DNA from: Arachnopeziza araneosa | Taxonomy: Eukaryota > Ascomycota > Leotiomycetes > Helotiales > Arachnopezizaceae | NCBI GenBank assembly: GCA_003988855.1 | Contig: QYAI01000001.1 | Coordinates: 620,001-684,000 of the forward strand | Length of the DNA: 64,000 nucleotides | Direction: 5' to 3' | In this document: positions 42,901 through 55,680 of the stretch, piece after piece | How positions within the stretch are numbered: the stretch's first letter is position 1 | Layout: every line of letters begins with the position of its first letter | Position numbers and translations under genes: made by a program | Notes under the pieces: model-generated | The model's input: the letters and a program-made list of their open reading frames with translations, nothing else | The model's database searches: none | What the model was told of the DNA's origin: nothing

Positions 42901-45900
42901 CTTTACCGATGCATGTTTCTATCGACCTTCGAAGGCTTGATGAGACTTTCAGCTGGCTTGGTGGTTTGAGTAGCGTGCTAAACCTTGGAAGCTCCATCGC
43001 CTCAAATGCTACCGTCACAGCTAGTCCTGGTAAACCAAAACCACGAGGCGTCAGATTTGAAACACCTATTCGACCTGATGACAGGTCCATGATTGTCCAA
43101 AACAAAGCAGATGTTAGACTTGGTGGGTTTATATTAGATCTAGTCGGCACAGAGTGCAGAATTGGTTTTGAAACATCTGCGGTCAAGGTAGTCAGCCGTG
43201 ATGAAGGCGTTGGGCTTTCAATTCAAAAGATGAGATTGTCAGGACCACATCTTAAAGGTTTTAGTAGAGAGTCAGCAATCACTGTTGAAGTGACTTCAAC
43301 CCGAGTCGAGTATCTGGCATCACCGAAAGACGCTGATTTAGATCGACTACTTTCTCTCATCACCCCATCTAAATCTAAATACGGTCAGGATGATGATATT
43401 TTGGTTGACACACTTCTTCGGCAAAGAAAGCAGGGCGCAGTTTTGAGACTTACGGTCGAAGATTGCAATGCGCATTTAGCACAACTACACGAACTCAAAT
43501 GTCTTCCGGATTTGATCGAAGAAGTTTCAAGACTAGGCACTGTCGCAAAATATCTACCAGAAGACGATCGGCCTGGTTTACTCTCTTTGGTAACAGTGCG
43601 CAAATTCGACGGCCACATTGACCTTGATAATGGGTTCGGTAGTATACAACTTTCATTAAGTGACGTCGAAGTAGCACAGATAACTTTCCCATCCCTCATC
43701 GCACTCAGTGTTGGTGGAATATCTGCTCATCGAAACAATTCCGAGGAGATTCTTGGTGTTGCAACAGACCCAAGACTACGCGAGCCTAGAGTTAGAGTTC
43801 CTTCGGTTATGGCGAGACTGATCGGTGATGAATTGGATCCTGCTGTGAGAATAAAGCTCTGGAACTTGAGATTCGAGTATCGAGTTGCAACATTAATTAC
43901 TTTGCTTGGCCTTACTGAGCATGTCACCTCGAACGACGTCTCAGCGAGCCTCTCGGCGTCCGTGGCTACTTTGACTAGCTTAACTAAACCTCAAGGGGCA
44001 CAATCTCCTTCACGAGAAGCTGCTAGAGCTGATATCGCAAACACCCCATCGAAAATACCTACCATTGACGTTGTTCTCAGGGATTGCATACTGGGCTTGA
44101 ACCCATTAGGGCTTCCATCAAAGGTGTTGGTTGTCTTGACTGAAGCGCATCTGAAGGCGCTCAGACCAAATGATGAAAACCTCAATGCGTCAGTGGACCT
44201 GAGTAAAGCCTCAATTTTAGTCATTGATGATATTGCCAATGTTGGTGCTGTGGAAGCCAGGCCTCGACGTCAATCATTCGATGGTGGTAGCAACCAAGTT
44301 TCGGACCTCTGCGCCACAGGTTATGTGTCTGTAAGCTACATATCATCTGCTAGAGCACTGATCCAGATGATAAATAGTGACGGCGAAAGTTCTATTGACG
44401 TGGAACTTCGTGACGATCTTTTCGTCCTGGAAACATGTGCCGATTCGACACAGACTTTGATAGCTGTACTGAGTGGCTTGTCACCACCAACACCGCCAAC
44501 TAAAGAGATCAAGTATCGAACCAAAGTTATTCCAGTTCATGATCTGCTAGCATCTTTGTCAGGAGACGCCTTCGGAACTGCAGAGGGAGATTATAATTTC
44601 GAGGACGATTTCGCCGTAGATGAACACTCAGACGACTTTCCCGAGAACGACGATGGCGAGTTTGACTTTGATTCGCACTATTACCAAGAAGGAGGAGATG
44701 TTTTGTTCGACGAAACCCTGGAAGGCGGAAGTAATACCTCAAATTCGCGATTAACAACTCGCGATACTCTTGATGGAGTACTTTTAGAGAGTCTACTTCG
44801 TTCAGATGACGCAGAAGAAGTCGAGGAGCTTGATTTTCAGGAAGACCATTTCGGTACCGGTTCGATTTTAGAGGGAACAGCGCATAGGTGGAATTCGTCG
44901 AAGAATACTTATGATCGATCAAATGCGGCTAAGGTTCGCAAAAGTCCGCTGAAGGTCTGCGTGCGGGATGTGCATATAATATGGAACCTTTTTGATGGTT
45001 ACGATTGGCAGAACACTAGAGACAAAATCACAAAGGCTGTTCAGGATGTTGAGTCGAAAGCTATTGAGAAAAGAGCCCGGAACGAGAGACGGCCAACTTT
45101 TGAACAAGATTTAGATGATGAAGAGACTGTCATTGGCGACTTTCTGTTCAATTCAATCTACATTGGAATTCCAGCAAATCGTGATCCTCGAGAATTGACT
45201 GCAGTTATCAATCAAGAGCTGAACGACAATGCTACTGAAACGGAGTCGATTGCGACGACCACAGTGTCAGCTTCTCCTAGCAGGCAAGGTAGTGCTCGCA
45301 GGTCAAAGTCCCATAGGCTGCGACTGAATAGAAGCAAGCATCATAAAATAACTTTCGAACTTCGAGGTGTGAATGTTGATCTTGTCGCTTTTCCTCCGGA
45401 AAGTGGCGAGACGCAGAGCTCGGTGGATATCCGAGTGAATGATTTTGAGATTTTCGATCATATTCCTACGTCAACATGGAAGAAGTTTGCTACCTACATG
45501 CAGGACGCTGGAGAGAGGGAAACAGGTTCAAGCATGATCCACATCGAGATTCTCAATGTCAAACCAGTCGTTGATCTAGCAGCATCAGAAATTGTTTTGA
45601 AAGCGACAGTTCTCCCTCTTCGACTCCATGTTGACCAAGATGCTTTGGATTTCATCACGAGATTTTTTGAGTTCAAAGATGACTCAGTTCCTGCCAACTC
45701 TTCTCCAGGAGACGTGCCATTTCTGCAGAGAGTAGAAGTTAACTCTGTCACGGTCAAACTCGATTTCAAACCCAAGAGAGTTGACTATGCAGGACTTCGT
45801 TCTGGACATACCACTGAATTCATGAACTTCCTCATCCTGGAAGAGGCTGATATGGTCCTCCGCCATACCATCATTTACGGGATATCTGGATTCGATAAAA

Positions 45901-46553
45901 TGGGCAAGTGCCTGAATGATATATGGATGCCGGATATCAAGCGGAATCAACTTCCTGGCATTCTCGCAGGGTTGGCGCCGGTAAGATCACTTGTCAATGT
46001 TGGTGGAGGATTTAGACACCTCGTTGTAGTGCCCATGCGTGAGTACAAGAAAGATGGTCGAATCGTAAGGAGCATATCCAAAGGAGCTGCTGCATTTGCC
46101 AAAACCACAGGAACAGAAGTTGTCAAGCTTGGAGCAAAAGTGGCTATCGGAGTTCAAACCGTTTTGCAAGGTGTTGAAGGATTTCTGGGCTCGCCTATTG
46201 AGGCTTCATCCACGAATCCAGATGACGAATCCGAAGAAGAGAACAAGCAAATTAGTTTGTACGCCAACCAGCCGGTTGGGGTGCTTCAAGGTCTTCGTGG
46301 GGGATATAAAGGCTTACAACGTGATCTGATAATGGCTCGAGATGCTATTATAGCCGTGCCTGGTGAAGTGATGGAGGGAGGTACAGCCGCAGGGGCTTTG
46401 CGAGCAGTACGAAAGCATGCCCCAACCGTAATTCTCCGACCGGCCATAGGAATTGCCAAAGCAGGTGGGCAGATATTGATGGGTGCGACAAATTCGTTAG
46501 ACCCTGTAAATTTACAACGAGCAGAAGCTGTACGACCCCTTTCCAAGAAGTAA
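39983..46553 (+). CDS. ATG2: Autophagy-related protein Atg2
   Basis: Two exons (39983-40159 and 40215-46553; intron 55 nt) encode 2171 aa. Atg2 is a rod-shaped lipid-transfer protein that tethers the phagophore to the ER and works with Atg18 and Atg9. The N-terminal chorein domain is seen in SSMPKRLLQYALSRLEIL, LDIAWGRESTFEFKNVGL and, after the intron, KLEALLQLPPSLELSKATILLLRL. Residues about 120-720 are acidic/Ser-rich and probably disordered. The conserved central Atg2 region includes LNPLGLPSKVLVVLTEAH, LKVCVRDVHIIWNLFDGYDW (CAD-type motif) and the amphipathic segments beyond. The C-terminal ATG_C domain (PMREYKKDGRIVRSISKGA, VKLGAKVAIGVQTVL, QPVGVLQGLRGGY) is complete. Confidence 0.95.
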
Positions 46554-47772
46554 GACGAAAAATTGCTAACATGAAGCAGAAATATAAGAAGCATTGAAGG
46601 AAGTTATGATTTGTTTTTTTGGAGCATAAGCTAGGAGGGAGCATCTCTGCAACATCAAATTGGAGCCATGTCTAGGCATTTTTATTTAGCGCGCATACCC
46701 AAGTTGAGCGGTGAATTAGATTAAGACAGTATCTAAAAGGACACATCGAAGTAAGTTCTCTGCATTGGTCACCTTGACAGCTCAACCTTGTGAGCTTGAT
46801 TGGGAAGAATGACTGCATAATCGGTCTCTCTTTATTCTACGTGTAATGATAGCTATATAAAGAAGTGGAAGCAGACTAATTTCCTCATGCATGGTCTCCT
46901 CCCAGATTCTTGCTCTGACGTCGATTTGATCGAGTACAGTCACCGATAAGTTGATGCGAAGGCATGGAGAAGGCTCGGGATAGCCAGATTGGGTCTGTCG
47001 CTTCTGTGCAAGTGTTGTGCAATGAAATGGAAGTCTTCCCTGACTCGCGCTTCGCATTGTCACGCGTCTTCCACAAGAAGTGTCTGTTGCACGGCGTGTG
47101 CGGCTCGAGTCTTCCCCACTCCTGCAACGAGTCTCCACCTGAACGCGACACAGTCTCTGCTTCTGGACTCCAGATCCTCTCCAGCCGTCCCAACTCTTTT
47201 CTAATCAAGAATGATGTTGAAGAAAAGCTCAGCCGAACCGCACTAGGGAACGGAGATGGCTCAGCTGCAGCTTCTTGATGATCTCCAAGGGCAACCCCGA
47301 GGTAGTTCCTCTCTTGTTTTTCCTTATCATTTGTGGTTCGTCTTTATCTTTACGTTCAGTGGCTCTTGCACTCGACAAGGAAGTCGCGAAGGTCCCGTAC
47401 GAGTCCTCGTCACTCACAAAGGCCATTTCCGGAAGAAAGGCGTACAAAGATACTCCACCCTCCTCGTTCGAACAATACATCTTTCGTTATTTGCTATGCT
47501 TCTTTGTTATTATATACACGGCGAAGACTCTCTACCTTCCGCCAATTCAGCCTTCCGGCCCGTCTTCTGAGTAGTGGCGGAACGAAGACTTTTCCTCCAT
47601 CGCACCGCATTTATCCATCCATCCATCCCACCTCACCCCAGCAACGTCAGCTCATTACCCCTCCGACAAAGACTTCAACGTCTTTTTAGATCTCTCCTTT
47701 GACCTCTTTCGGCTCCATTGTAAGGTCGGAGTGGCCAATCCAGGGTTTTAAAGAAAGTATTATAGCATCAAC
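46554..47772. other. Intergenic; leader of the ThrE gene
   Basis: 1.2 kb. The second half is CT-rich, with several overlapping short frames (46964-47689) that I take as shadows. It includes the tandem CATC-type repeat near 47610. Confidence 0.6.
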
Positions 47773-50682
47773 ATGTCCAGTGGTAATTTAGCTGCAACCA
47801 AAACAGGACCAGGCCACCTGCAGAGCTACCCTCAACTCTCTTCTAAAGAACCCAGCGCAGAGTCAAGTGCGAACCCAACAAGACCATCAAGCGCAGGAGG
47901 AGATAACACCCCCCCGCAAAAGCGAAGTAGAGTACGCTTCAACAGCACCAGCGAGACCAATGATGGCGAAAACAAGAGGTCTAGTTTTCCATTGCGAGAC
48001 ACTTCGTTATTTTCAATCACTTCTACAGTCACTGCGCCGCAACAAACCAAGGCAAACCCTGCGCATTCGAGGAGCAGCAGTGTTACCAACGTATTTAGAC
48101 GAACCCTGGGCCAGGAGAAGGAAGATCCGGTCGATGAACTCAACGCTAGCCCAGTGTTCAGTCCGCGGCCGGGACTTCTACGTAACAATTCCAAAAGCTT
48201 CGCTCAAGAATTTGAAGGTATTCAAGGGTTTAATGAGAAGGACTTCTCTGCATTAGCAGCTCAAGAGCGAGCGCAGAGAATTGCCTCCTTGGTTGGAAGT
48301 CATTCTGCCCCAGCTTCGAGAAGAACAAGTCTTGAAGAAGATGATGATATTGGATACTCGATGCAGTCACCAAGGGGTAGTAATGGCTATCCAGTTAGGA
48401 TCGACGACATTCCGCTTATGGAAATGGACAGTAAATGGACATATGATGGGGCAGGAGACAGTGACGAGGAATATCTAGAGATGCGAAAGGGAAAGGGTAA
48501 AGTGTCTGCTACTTCCGAGGCGCATAAATTGGTAAGGTCCCATACAAGAAAGAATACGACAGAACCTCTGGCTGGGCCTTCGAGGCCAACCCCAGGTATT
48601 GTGTCAGGGCAAATGACACCCAATGATGAAAAGCGAGATGTGGACTATGTTCCCAGACCTCAACATTATCGTGGCGGTGTATTGTCATCACTCTTGAAAC
48701 TTTACAATGCCCCTCAGCCTGGCCAATCAGGTCATTCGCGACCAGAGAGCGATGCATCAGGGGGAAGTCCATCTTATACTGGCACAACAACCGCCTCTGT
48801 CGGTTCATCGGGTACAAGCACACCGAAGAGGAGTACAAAGTGGTACAACCATAAGAATCAGTCTCACGATACTTTGGCTGGTCTGATCGAAGCCTCTGCT
48901 ATCTTGGGTGCTCAGGGTGGAATTCAACGCCAAGGGAAACATGCTCCAACACGCCCAGGGATAGGGAAGCGGTCGCACAGCGGAAGATTTCTCAATTCTG
49001 CAATGAATAAGATTGGTGCTCGGCCAAGGTTGGAAGACGAAATCCGAATTACAGTACACATTGCGGAGACACTTAGTCGACAAAAGTACTTGCTAAAGCT
49101 TTGCTGGGCTCTCATGAGTTACGGTGCTCCGACCCATCGACTTGAAGAGTATATGAAAATGAGCGCAAGAGTTCTAGAGATTGACGGCCAATTCCTTTAC
49201 ATGCCTGGTTGTATGATCATTTCATTTGATGATGTCGCTACACATACCACAGAAGTCAAGCTGGTGAAAATGAGTTCGATGCTAGGCGTGGATCTTGGCA
49301 AGCTAAAGGACGTTCATGAGATTTACAAAGAAGTTGTTCATGATGTGATTGGTGTCGAGGAGGCTACTCAAAGATTGGATGAGCTTACCTCTAGTAAGAA
49401 AAAACACGGTGCCTGGGTCCGCGTCTTTGTCTATGGATGTGCAAGTGCTTCGGTTGGTCCATTCGGTAAGCTTTTGTTACTTCTATTTGTGTCCCAGAAC
49501 TCGCTCATTCTATAATAGCTTTTGAGGCTCGGTTGATTGACTTGCCAATCTGCTTCCTTCTCGGCGCCCTCCTCGGCTTCTTACAACTGATAGTTGCACC
49601 CAGATCCGAACTGTATACAAACGTTTTTGAGATAACTGCCGCTGTTTTGACATCCTTTTTGGCCAGAGCATTCGGGTCAATTCGTGGCGGTAACATATTT
49701 TGCTTCTCCGCCCTCGCACAATCGTCGATTGCACTTATTCTCCCTGGATACTTGGTGCTCTGTGGTTCTTTAGAACTACAATCTCGCTCCATGGTTGCTG
49801 GCTCAGTGCGCATGGTATATGCGATCATCTATTCACTGTTTCTAGGATTTGGCATCACAATCGGTACAGCATTTTATGGCTTACTGGACGCCAATGCCAC
49901 CAGCGCAACGACTTGTGCAGCCCCCATGAGTGCATATTACAAATGGATTTTTGTACCGCTATTCACTCTCTGCTTATGCATTATCAACCAAGCAAAATGG
50001 AAACAGGTGCCAGTCATGCTTGTTATAGCAATGATCGGGTACATAGTAAATTTCTTCAGTACAAAGAAATTTCCTTCTTCAGCACAGATATCCAATACAC
50101 TGGGGGCTTTTGCCGTGGGCGTACAAGGGAATCTCTATTCGCGGATGCGGCATGGCGTAGCGGCAGCAGCAATCCTCCCCGCTATTTTTGTGCAAGTACC
50201 TTCTGGTCTCGCAGCGTCGGGGTCTTTGCTAGCAGGAATCAGCAGCGCAGACAGAATCACTAACACAACGACTTACGCAAATGGAACGTCGAAGATCAAT
50301 TTCAATGGTACAAGTGTAGGTGGATTTTTTGATCCTAACTCGCCTGAAGATGGGGAACACTTATGGACCTTTCCTTTTGTGGTTTGTTTTTCTCTAAACT
50401 TTTTTTGGTTGCCTTAAATAATAACAAATAACCACATTTGAATCCCCATTTGATCTTATTTACCTAGATTACTTGGAGGATGGTTTTAAGGACTTTTTAG
50501 AGTGAATGCTTACTTTTGATAACCAGGCTTCTATCACTTCAACAGAAGATCTCAATACCATTGTCTTCAACGTGGGGTACAGCATGATTCAAATTGCTAT
50601 CGGAATTACTGTTGGATTGTTTCTCAGTGCTCTGGTTGTATATCCATTAGGAAAGAGGAGGAGCGGACTTTTCAGTTTCTAG
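47773..50682 (+). CDS. PRM10: Pheromone-regulated membrane protein 10-like, ThrE-family transporter
   Basis: Three exons (47773-49465, 49519-50381, 50527-50682) encode 903 aa. The first about 390 residues are a Ser/Pro/Arg-rich disordered cytoplasmic region. The conserved ThrE (DUF1212) part starts ITVHIAETLSRQKYLLKLCWALMSYGAPTHRLEEYM and continues DGQFLYMPGCMIISFDD. It is followed by about ten hydrophobic segments, including GALLGFLQLIV, FGSIRGGNIFCFSALAQSSIALILPGY and the C-terminal GYSMIQIAIGITVGLFLSALVVYPL. Bacterial ThrE exports threonine/serine; yeast Prm10 is pheromone-induced and of unknown function. The start is the first ATG after the CT-rich leader. Introns follow SVGPF and HLWTFPFV. 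Confidence 0.9.
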
Positions 50683-51375
50683 TGTTTGATTGGTTGGCTG
50701 GTTGGCTGTATATGTTTCGACGACATAGGAAGATGAAATTATTAATGGGTAGAAGGGTTTTGCCTGTTGAAGATCCGGCGCCATGGTATCAAACGGTTTA
50801 GATTTGCATTACTAGATGTTGGGTTAGAGGAGCATCAGGAGGCGTTCTGGATACATGAAGTGAGCGTCTGTACAACGAAAACTAAAATGTATAGAGATTT
50901 CTACAGGATAGAGGCGTGGCATTGGGAGTGTCTCATCAATGCTTCAGCACGATGAATTGCCGGCAAGTATCAATCATTCAGCTTCCATTTCTTGTTCCAC
51001 ATTTTTATACTTTCTCGTCCATTAACCTATTCTTGACCAAGCTTCAGTCGGACCAATCTCAGTCGTAGACGGGATGCGAAATGCAACAATTCCTCCCCCG
51101 ATGATCACGATACCAGGAAAATATGAGCTATCTCCAAGGACTAACTTGAAGGTTGCCTATGGTCTCAGCCTCGCGATGTTTTGGGAAGTGGCTGCATATA
51201 TCAAGCCACACAAGAACACCTGACAGCGCGCATTTCCCGCATCTGCTTGCTCCGCGTCCTTTCCATTCATTTCTGACCCCTCTCATCAACCCCATCTTAC
51301 TCGAGGTTTTCAAGACCCTCCCACAACAAATAACTAAAACAACAGCGATTTCAAGAACGAGAAAAGAGTGCCGCA
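50683..51375. other. Intergenic spacer
   Basis: 693 bp between tandem genes; the downstream 150 bp are C/T-rich leader. A 62-codon frame at 50767 has no similarity that I recognise. Confidence 0.55.
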
Positions 51376-52110
51376 ATGCCGCTTGGTCACGTCTCCCTCC
51401 CAGTCACCTCCCTCGAAGACTCTACAGCCTTCTACCTCAAAGCTCTCAAACCCCTTGGCTACGACGTCTTTGCGAAGTATCCCACGACGGTCGGTTTCAA
51501 TGGCAAGTATGACGGCCCGGATTTCTGGTTGCACAAGTGTCCCGAGACAGGGAAGGAAGGCGTGAGTAAAACTCATATTGCTTTTAAGGGGAGCAGTAAG
51601 AAGAAGGTTGATGCGTTTTGGGAGGCTTCGTTGTGAGTGTCTCCCCTCTTTTCTTCTTTCTTTCTTGTTTTTTGAAGAGAATCGAAATGTCACGTGGTGG
51701 TAGTGAGTGAGGGAAGGGAGGAAGTACAGATGGGTTCGAGAAACAGAAGAGCTAACGTTAGACATCCATAGAGCTGCTGGTGCAAAGGATAATGGGAAGC
51801 CGGGAGAGAGACATTATACAAAAGGCTATTATGCCGCGTATATCCTTGATCCGAATGGTAATAACATTGAATGTGTTTATTATCAACCGTGGTGGTTGGT
51901 ACGTATTCTCTCCTATCTCTGCAGTTATCCTACCCGAATTTTCTGGAGCTGGTTTTCCAGGAGCAAATAGCCTGCTCAGAAGAAAGACAATTGTCGAGAG
52001 CCGATATTGATGTATAGCAGAGTGCGTTGCAGATTGCACCGAGCGTGGCCGGAGCGGTGATCGTTGCTGGCGTTGCTTTTTGGGGTGGTAAGAGTGGTTG
52101 GGGCTTCTAA
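51376..52110 (+). CDS. Glyoxalase/VOC-fold protein with hydrophobic C-terminal tail
   Basis: Three exons (51376-51632, 51772-51898, then 52021-52110) encode 157 aa. The core is a small vicinal-oxygen-chelate fold: MPLGHVSLPVTSLEDSTAFYLKALKPLGYDV at the start and YYAAYILDPNGNNIECVYYQP at the end of the second exon, with His, Asp and Glu in ligand-like positions. Its reaction is unknown. The third exon adds an apparent transmembrane tail IAPSVAGAVIVAGVAFWGG. Two tandem acceptors 12 nt apart (AG at 52019-52020 and at 52031-52032) both keep the frame and give 157 or 153 aa. The tail could anchor the protein in a membrane; if instead the intron is retained the frame closes early. Confidence 0.82.
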
Positions 52111-52414
52111 GCAGCGGATGAGTTAAGTCCGTCTAGTACTTGTCGTTTGTCAATTGAGAGTTTGGAGTGTCGGGGTAGCGTATGTGTCTAGTCTTTCGAT
52201 ACAAATTGGAGTTTTCCGTATTGCTTGGTAGTCATGAGATAGTAGAATGGCCCAAGAGTCTTGACGTTCGCGAATCAAAGACGGATATCTCTTTTGAAGT
52301 TTTCTTAACCCATTGTCCTTCAATTATGGTAATTGCCTAACTAACTCTAATGCTTGCGTAAATGGGTATCATAGACAACATTCTTCTTCTCCTTCCTCTC
52401 TCGAAACGTCTCAC
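52111..52414. other. Convergent intergenic region
   Basis: 304 bp between the 3' ends of the glyoxalase-like and dynactin p25 genes. Nothing recognisable. Confidence 0.55.
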
Positions 52415-53084
52415 TCACCCATTCCCCACACTTCTATAAATCTCTCTCATATCCATGCTATCCATCTCCCCCTCCGCTATCTCCCCCACCACCCTTCCTG
52501 GCCTGCCCGCCACGATGGAGAAGCTCGGCACGACCATATTCGGCGGCATGACAGTCCCGTCCAACACCCTGCAATAGTCCTTGATGATAGCAAACTTCCC
52601 GATGACGCAGTTCGCACCGATGTTGACATGGCTCCCTATGAGTGCGGCTTCGACGACGGTGGACGGCCCGACGAAAACATGGTCCGCGATCTTGAGCGGG
52701 TAGTGGGAGAACTGCCTGTGGGGAGAGTTAGGGAGGGGATCCGAAAGACGGCGGGAGCGTGTCACCAACCCTTTCTGCAGTTTTCCAGGCGGCCGCAGTT
52801 CGCACCCTCGACTGAAGAAGCAGTATCTGCCGATCGAGACGGCGACGTTGTGGGCTTTGTCGCCAGAACTCGACGAGGTGCGGATCAGGTCGCCGCGGAT
52901 TATGACTTCGGCTTGGATGACACTCTTGCCGCCGAGGATGATGTTCGTGGTGCCCGAGATTTGGGAACGCCGTGAGACTTTGTTGCCTGTGTCCTAGTGG
53001 CCTTGTTAGAATTGGAAAGAGGTCAGAAGGAAAGTGGTGGAATACGGTCTCGACATATTCACCCTTGACCGATTTCTTAGACAT
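52415..53084 (-). CDS. DCTN5: Dynactin subunit 5 (p25)
   Basis: Three exons in gene order (53084-53046, 52993-52770, 52715-52415) encode 187 aa. p25 is a left-handed beta-helix (hexapeptide-repeat, gamma-carbonic-anhydrase-like) protein of the dynactin pointed-end complex, needed for dynein cargo binding to early endosomes in filamentous fungi. The conserved sequence runs VETDTGNKVSRRSQISGT, NIILGGKSVIQAEVIIRGDLIRT, SIGRYCFFSRGCELRPPG, ADHVFVGPSTVVEAALIGSH and GKFAIIKDYCRVLDGTVMPP. The C-terminus ends MREIYRSVGNG. Introns are 52-54 nt. The 13-codon first exon reads MSKKSVKGEYVET. CACGTG occurs 77 bp before the ATG. Confidence 0.93.
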
Positions 53085-53516
53085 CGTTGCTACATGTTCT
53101 TTCTGGCTGTTGTTCCGAACATTTCGAGACGCGGTTCAGAAACACGCATGTCGTGATGATCACGTGATGAAATATGTCACCAAAGAATCTCGATTTCCTT
53201 GTAACCGAGCTGGAGCTGTGCAAGCGACTTGAAGTTCATCCTTATACTAATATGTAGTCGAGAGAAATCAGATATATACCATAGGCCTAAAGCAATCCGC
53301 CAAAAAGCCTGCCCTTTCCAGCATACTACAATAAATACAAAACTCGCCTCCTTCCAAGAGTCTTCAAACTTACACTTGGAGAAAACTCATGGACCTTGAT
53401 TCCCATTGTAAATAGGATACGGAGAAACTGGCAGTTTCATAGTCCCATTGAATGCAAATCTGATCAGCGCACCCTCACTTTTCAAGCACTAATTAGCATT
53501 GCAGTAGGATTTTGGC
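53085..53516. other. Intergenic with CACGTG
   Basis: 432 bp between two minus-strand genes. A CACGTG at 53161-53166 lies in the context GATCACGTGATG. Confidence 0.55.
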
Positions 53517-54972
53517 TCAGTAGACTGACAATGCCGAAACATCACCTTCAGCAGACCCGGATTTGTTATCCTTGACTTCTTTTACAAAGACTCCTTGTGA
53601 TACTATCGCCCAGCCGTTGGCGTTTCGCTTCACGAATTCGACGGCCAAGAGCCATGCTTCTTCATCTGCCGCATCGCCGGATTCAAAGACCTTCAGATAC
53701 CTGAAGTTTTGGACGGGTGGGTTAGTAAATAATTCACGCATGAGAAGCGCATAGCAACTATTTCTCTCCATCCATAAATCTTCTGCCTCAACCTGGGCCA
53801 TCTTAGATGCTTGTTGCAGGATCTCATTGCGAGGTACAAGCTGAATATACAACCGATCCACCCTAGGACAGTCTAAGGTGATCGCAGTAAAATGGTGTGA
53901 CATGGGGAACATGCCAATGTATGAAAAATCTTTTATAGTAGGGCTAATGAGAGGTTTCTTTGCTGCCCTCTTTTCTCCCAAAATATCTTGCAAGACCTAC
54001 AATTGTCAATTATACCCCAAGATAAGGTAAATCGCTTACAGATGGTGGCTGTCTGAGCCAAAACTCATACGTGGCATAAGCTCTAATAAAAGAGCCTTCA
54101 TTGAGTAGAAGACTTGACCAAGGCCGTATTTCCCATAAGTTAGGATCTTTACTGCCGGTGTGTTCACGCCAGTCTAGAGAAAGAGACGAGGAGGCTTCCT
54201 GTCCAATAGATGGCACCGAATTGTGTGCATTGGAGCCAGAAATTGTTGCCTGAGAGATTCCGTAGTCTGATAGGCTTGCGGTAAAATCGTTGGTCGCTTT
54301 GTTGATAATTTCTCTCGATACTCCAGGAGTCTTTGGAGGAGGATGGACAACTGGTTGCGAGGCCAAACTCGCTTTAGGATCACCTTCCTTAAGCTGTAGT
54401 CGAAGATATTGGCAAGGACAGTCAAAGGCCCAGGCATCTTGTAAAAAAGTAGTGCAAGACGTAAGGGCTCCTAGAGCTTCAGAAGGAGCAACAAGGAGCA
54501 ATTCTGACGGATCCACTATCTCGAAAAAGGATATCCAGAATTTCGAAAAACTCCCCAGCCCATGATCATCTTGGGATGAATAGGCTATTTCTTGATCGTG
54601 CACCAATAGCGTAAAGGTTTTCACGATCTTTTGTAGTTTATTGGTAGTAATGAAATCGAAGAAAGGCTGTATCTGCTTTTTTACAAGCGAGCGGACAGCA
54701 TTTGTCGATTCAACAGTGAATTGTGCGTGCTTCAACAACAGGGGAAGTATCGCCTGCCTCCATCGTCTAGAGACCAGGGAAGCAGATTTGATCGGCACAT
54801 TGTCTAATTTAGTGAGATCAAATCGAGGTTCATCGAGGAGCTGTGATGCAGATGGTTGCGGAGCGTCGAGAAAAGAGAAGATATGCGTGAGGAGTTCATT
54901 TGGAAGGGATTCGGTGAAGCATTGAGAAGATAGCACGGGCAATGAGCCTTTCAAGATGCCTATCGAATCCAT
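53517..54972 (-). CDS. F-box protein
   Basis: Two exons (54972-54040 and 53996-53517; intron 43 nt) encode 470 aa. The F-box is N-terminal: CFTESLPNELLTHIFSFLDAP (about residues 18-38), with the second half, IKSASLVSRRWRQAILPLLLKHA, after a short insert. F-box proteins link substrates to Skp1-Cullin-F-box ubiquitin ligases. The rest has no recognised repeat (no WD40, LRR or Kelch visible); it is alpha/beta-looking, with a Tyr/Trp-rich second exon. The substrate is unknown. Phase at the junction is 0 (SPS | VLQ region), and the ATG is the first in frame. Confidence 0.8.
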
Positions 54973-55680
54973 CTCCTTTGCTAGTAGTGTCGTCGATGAG
55001 GGGTCCGATTAGACGATAAGTACCTATGGCTTGATCGGTTAGCTAGTGGCCAAATGTTAACCAGCGTGTGGATATTTACCTCAATTATCTCTGGAAGGGC
55101 TTCCCAGCTTCAACCAGATGACTTGCTCGAACTTGCTTGAGAATGGATGGCCCCTGGAATGGTTCATGACAAGGTGTTAACGAAGCTGACTGTGGCTGAA
55201 ACGAGCTGCACCTGGCTTCCTCATCTGCCGCACATACAGAAGCTCAACACCATGAGAGAAAGGGGACGGAGAACATGATGGCTGGGTGCTGAGTATGTCC
55301 TGGTGTTTCTCGCGACCAAGGTGAGGCTTGGAAGCTCGGGAGCTGCTTTGTTCCTCCCCTGTAGATTGATCTCCAGGAGCTGCGTCATATAAGTAAGCCC
55401 GCTTTTCCAACCGTGTGCGGTGCATGTATGTAGGTACCTGTATGTACATGTCGGGCGTGTGCAGGACTTTGCGCCTCTGCCCTTCATTGCATCTGCTGGG
55501 TTCAACCTCTGGCACCTGTCAGCCCACCCAAATCGTGCCCTTGATACCCTTTCCGGTCAGAAAGTGGGATGGCAATTATGCTCGTCGCCCCTCCCTCCAT
55601 GCCCTTCTTCAAGAGTAAGACTTCTCCGCAAGCCTGAGCTATTCCCTTCTTCAATCACCATCACCATCTTCTTCTTAGAT
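54973..55680. other. Divergent upstream region
   Basis: 708 bp between the F-box start and the MetE-like pseudogene. It contains CT-rich leader sequence and short overlapping frames that I regard as shadows. Confidence 0.5.

Noticed and set aside
46885..47689. Overlapping 70-118-codon frames upstream of the ThrE gene
   Set aside because: All are mutually overlapping, CT-rich and without conserved sequence; typical promoter/leader shadows.
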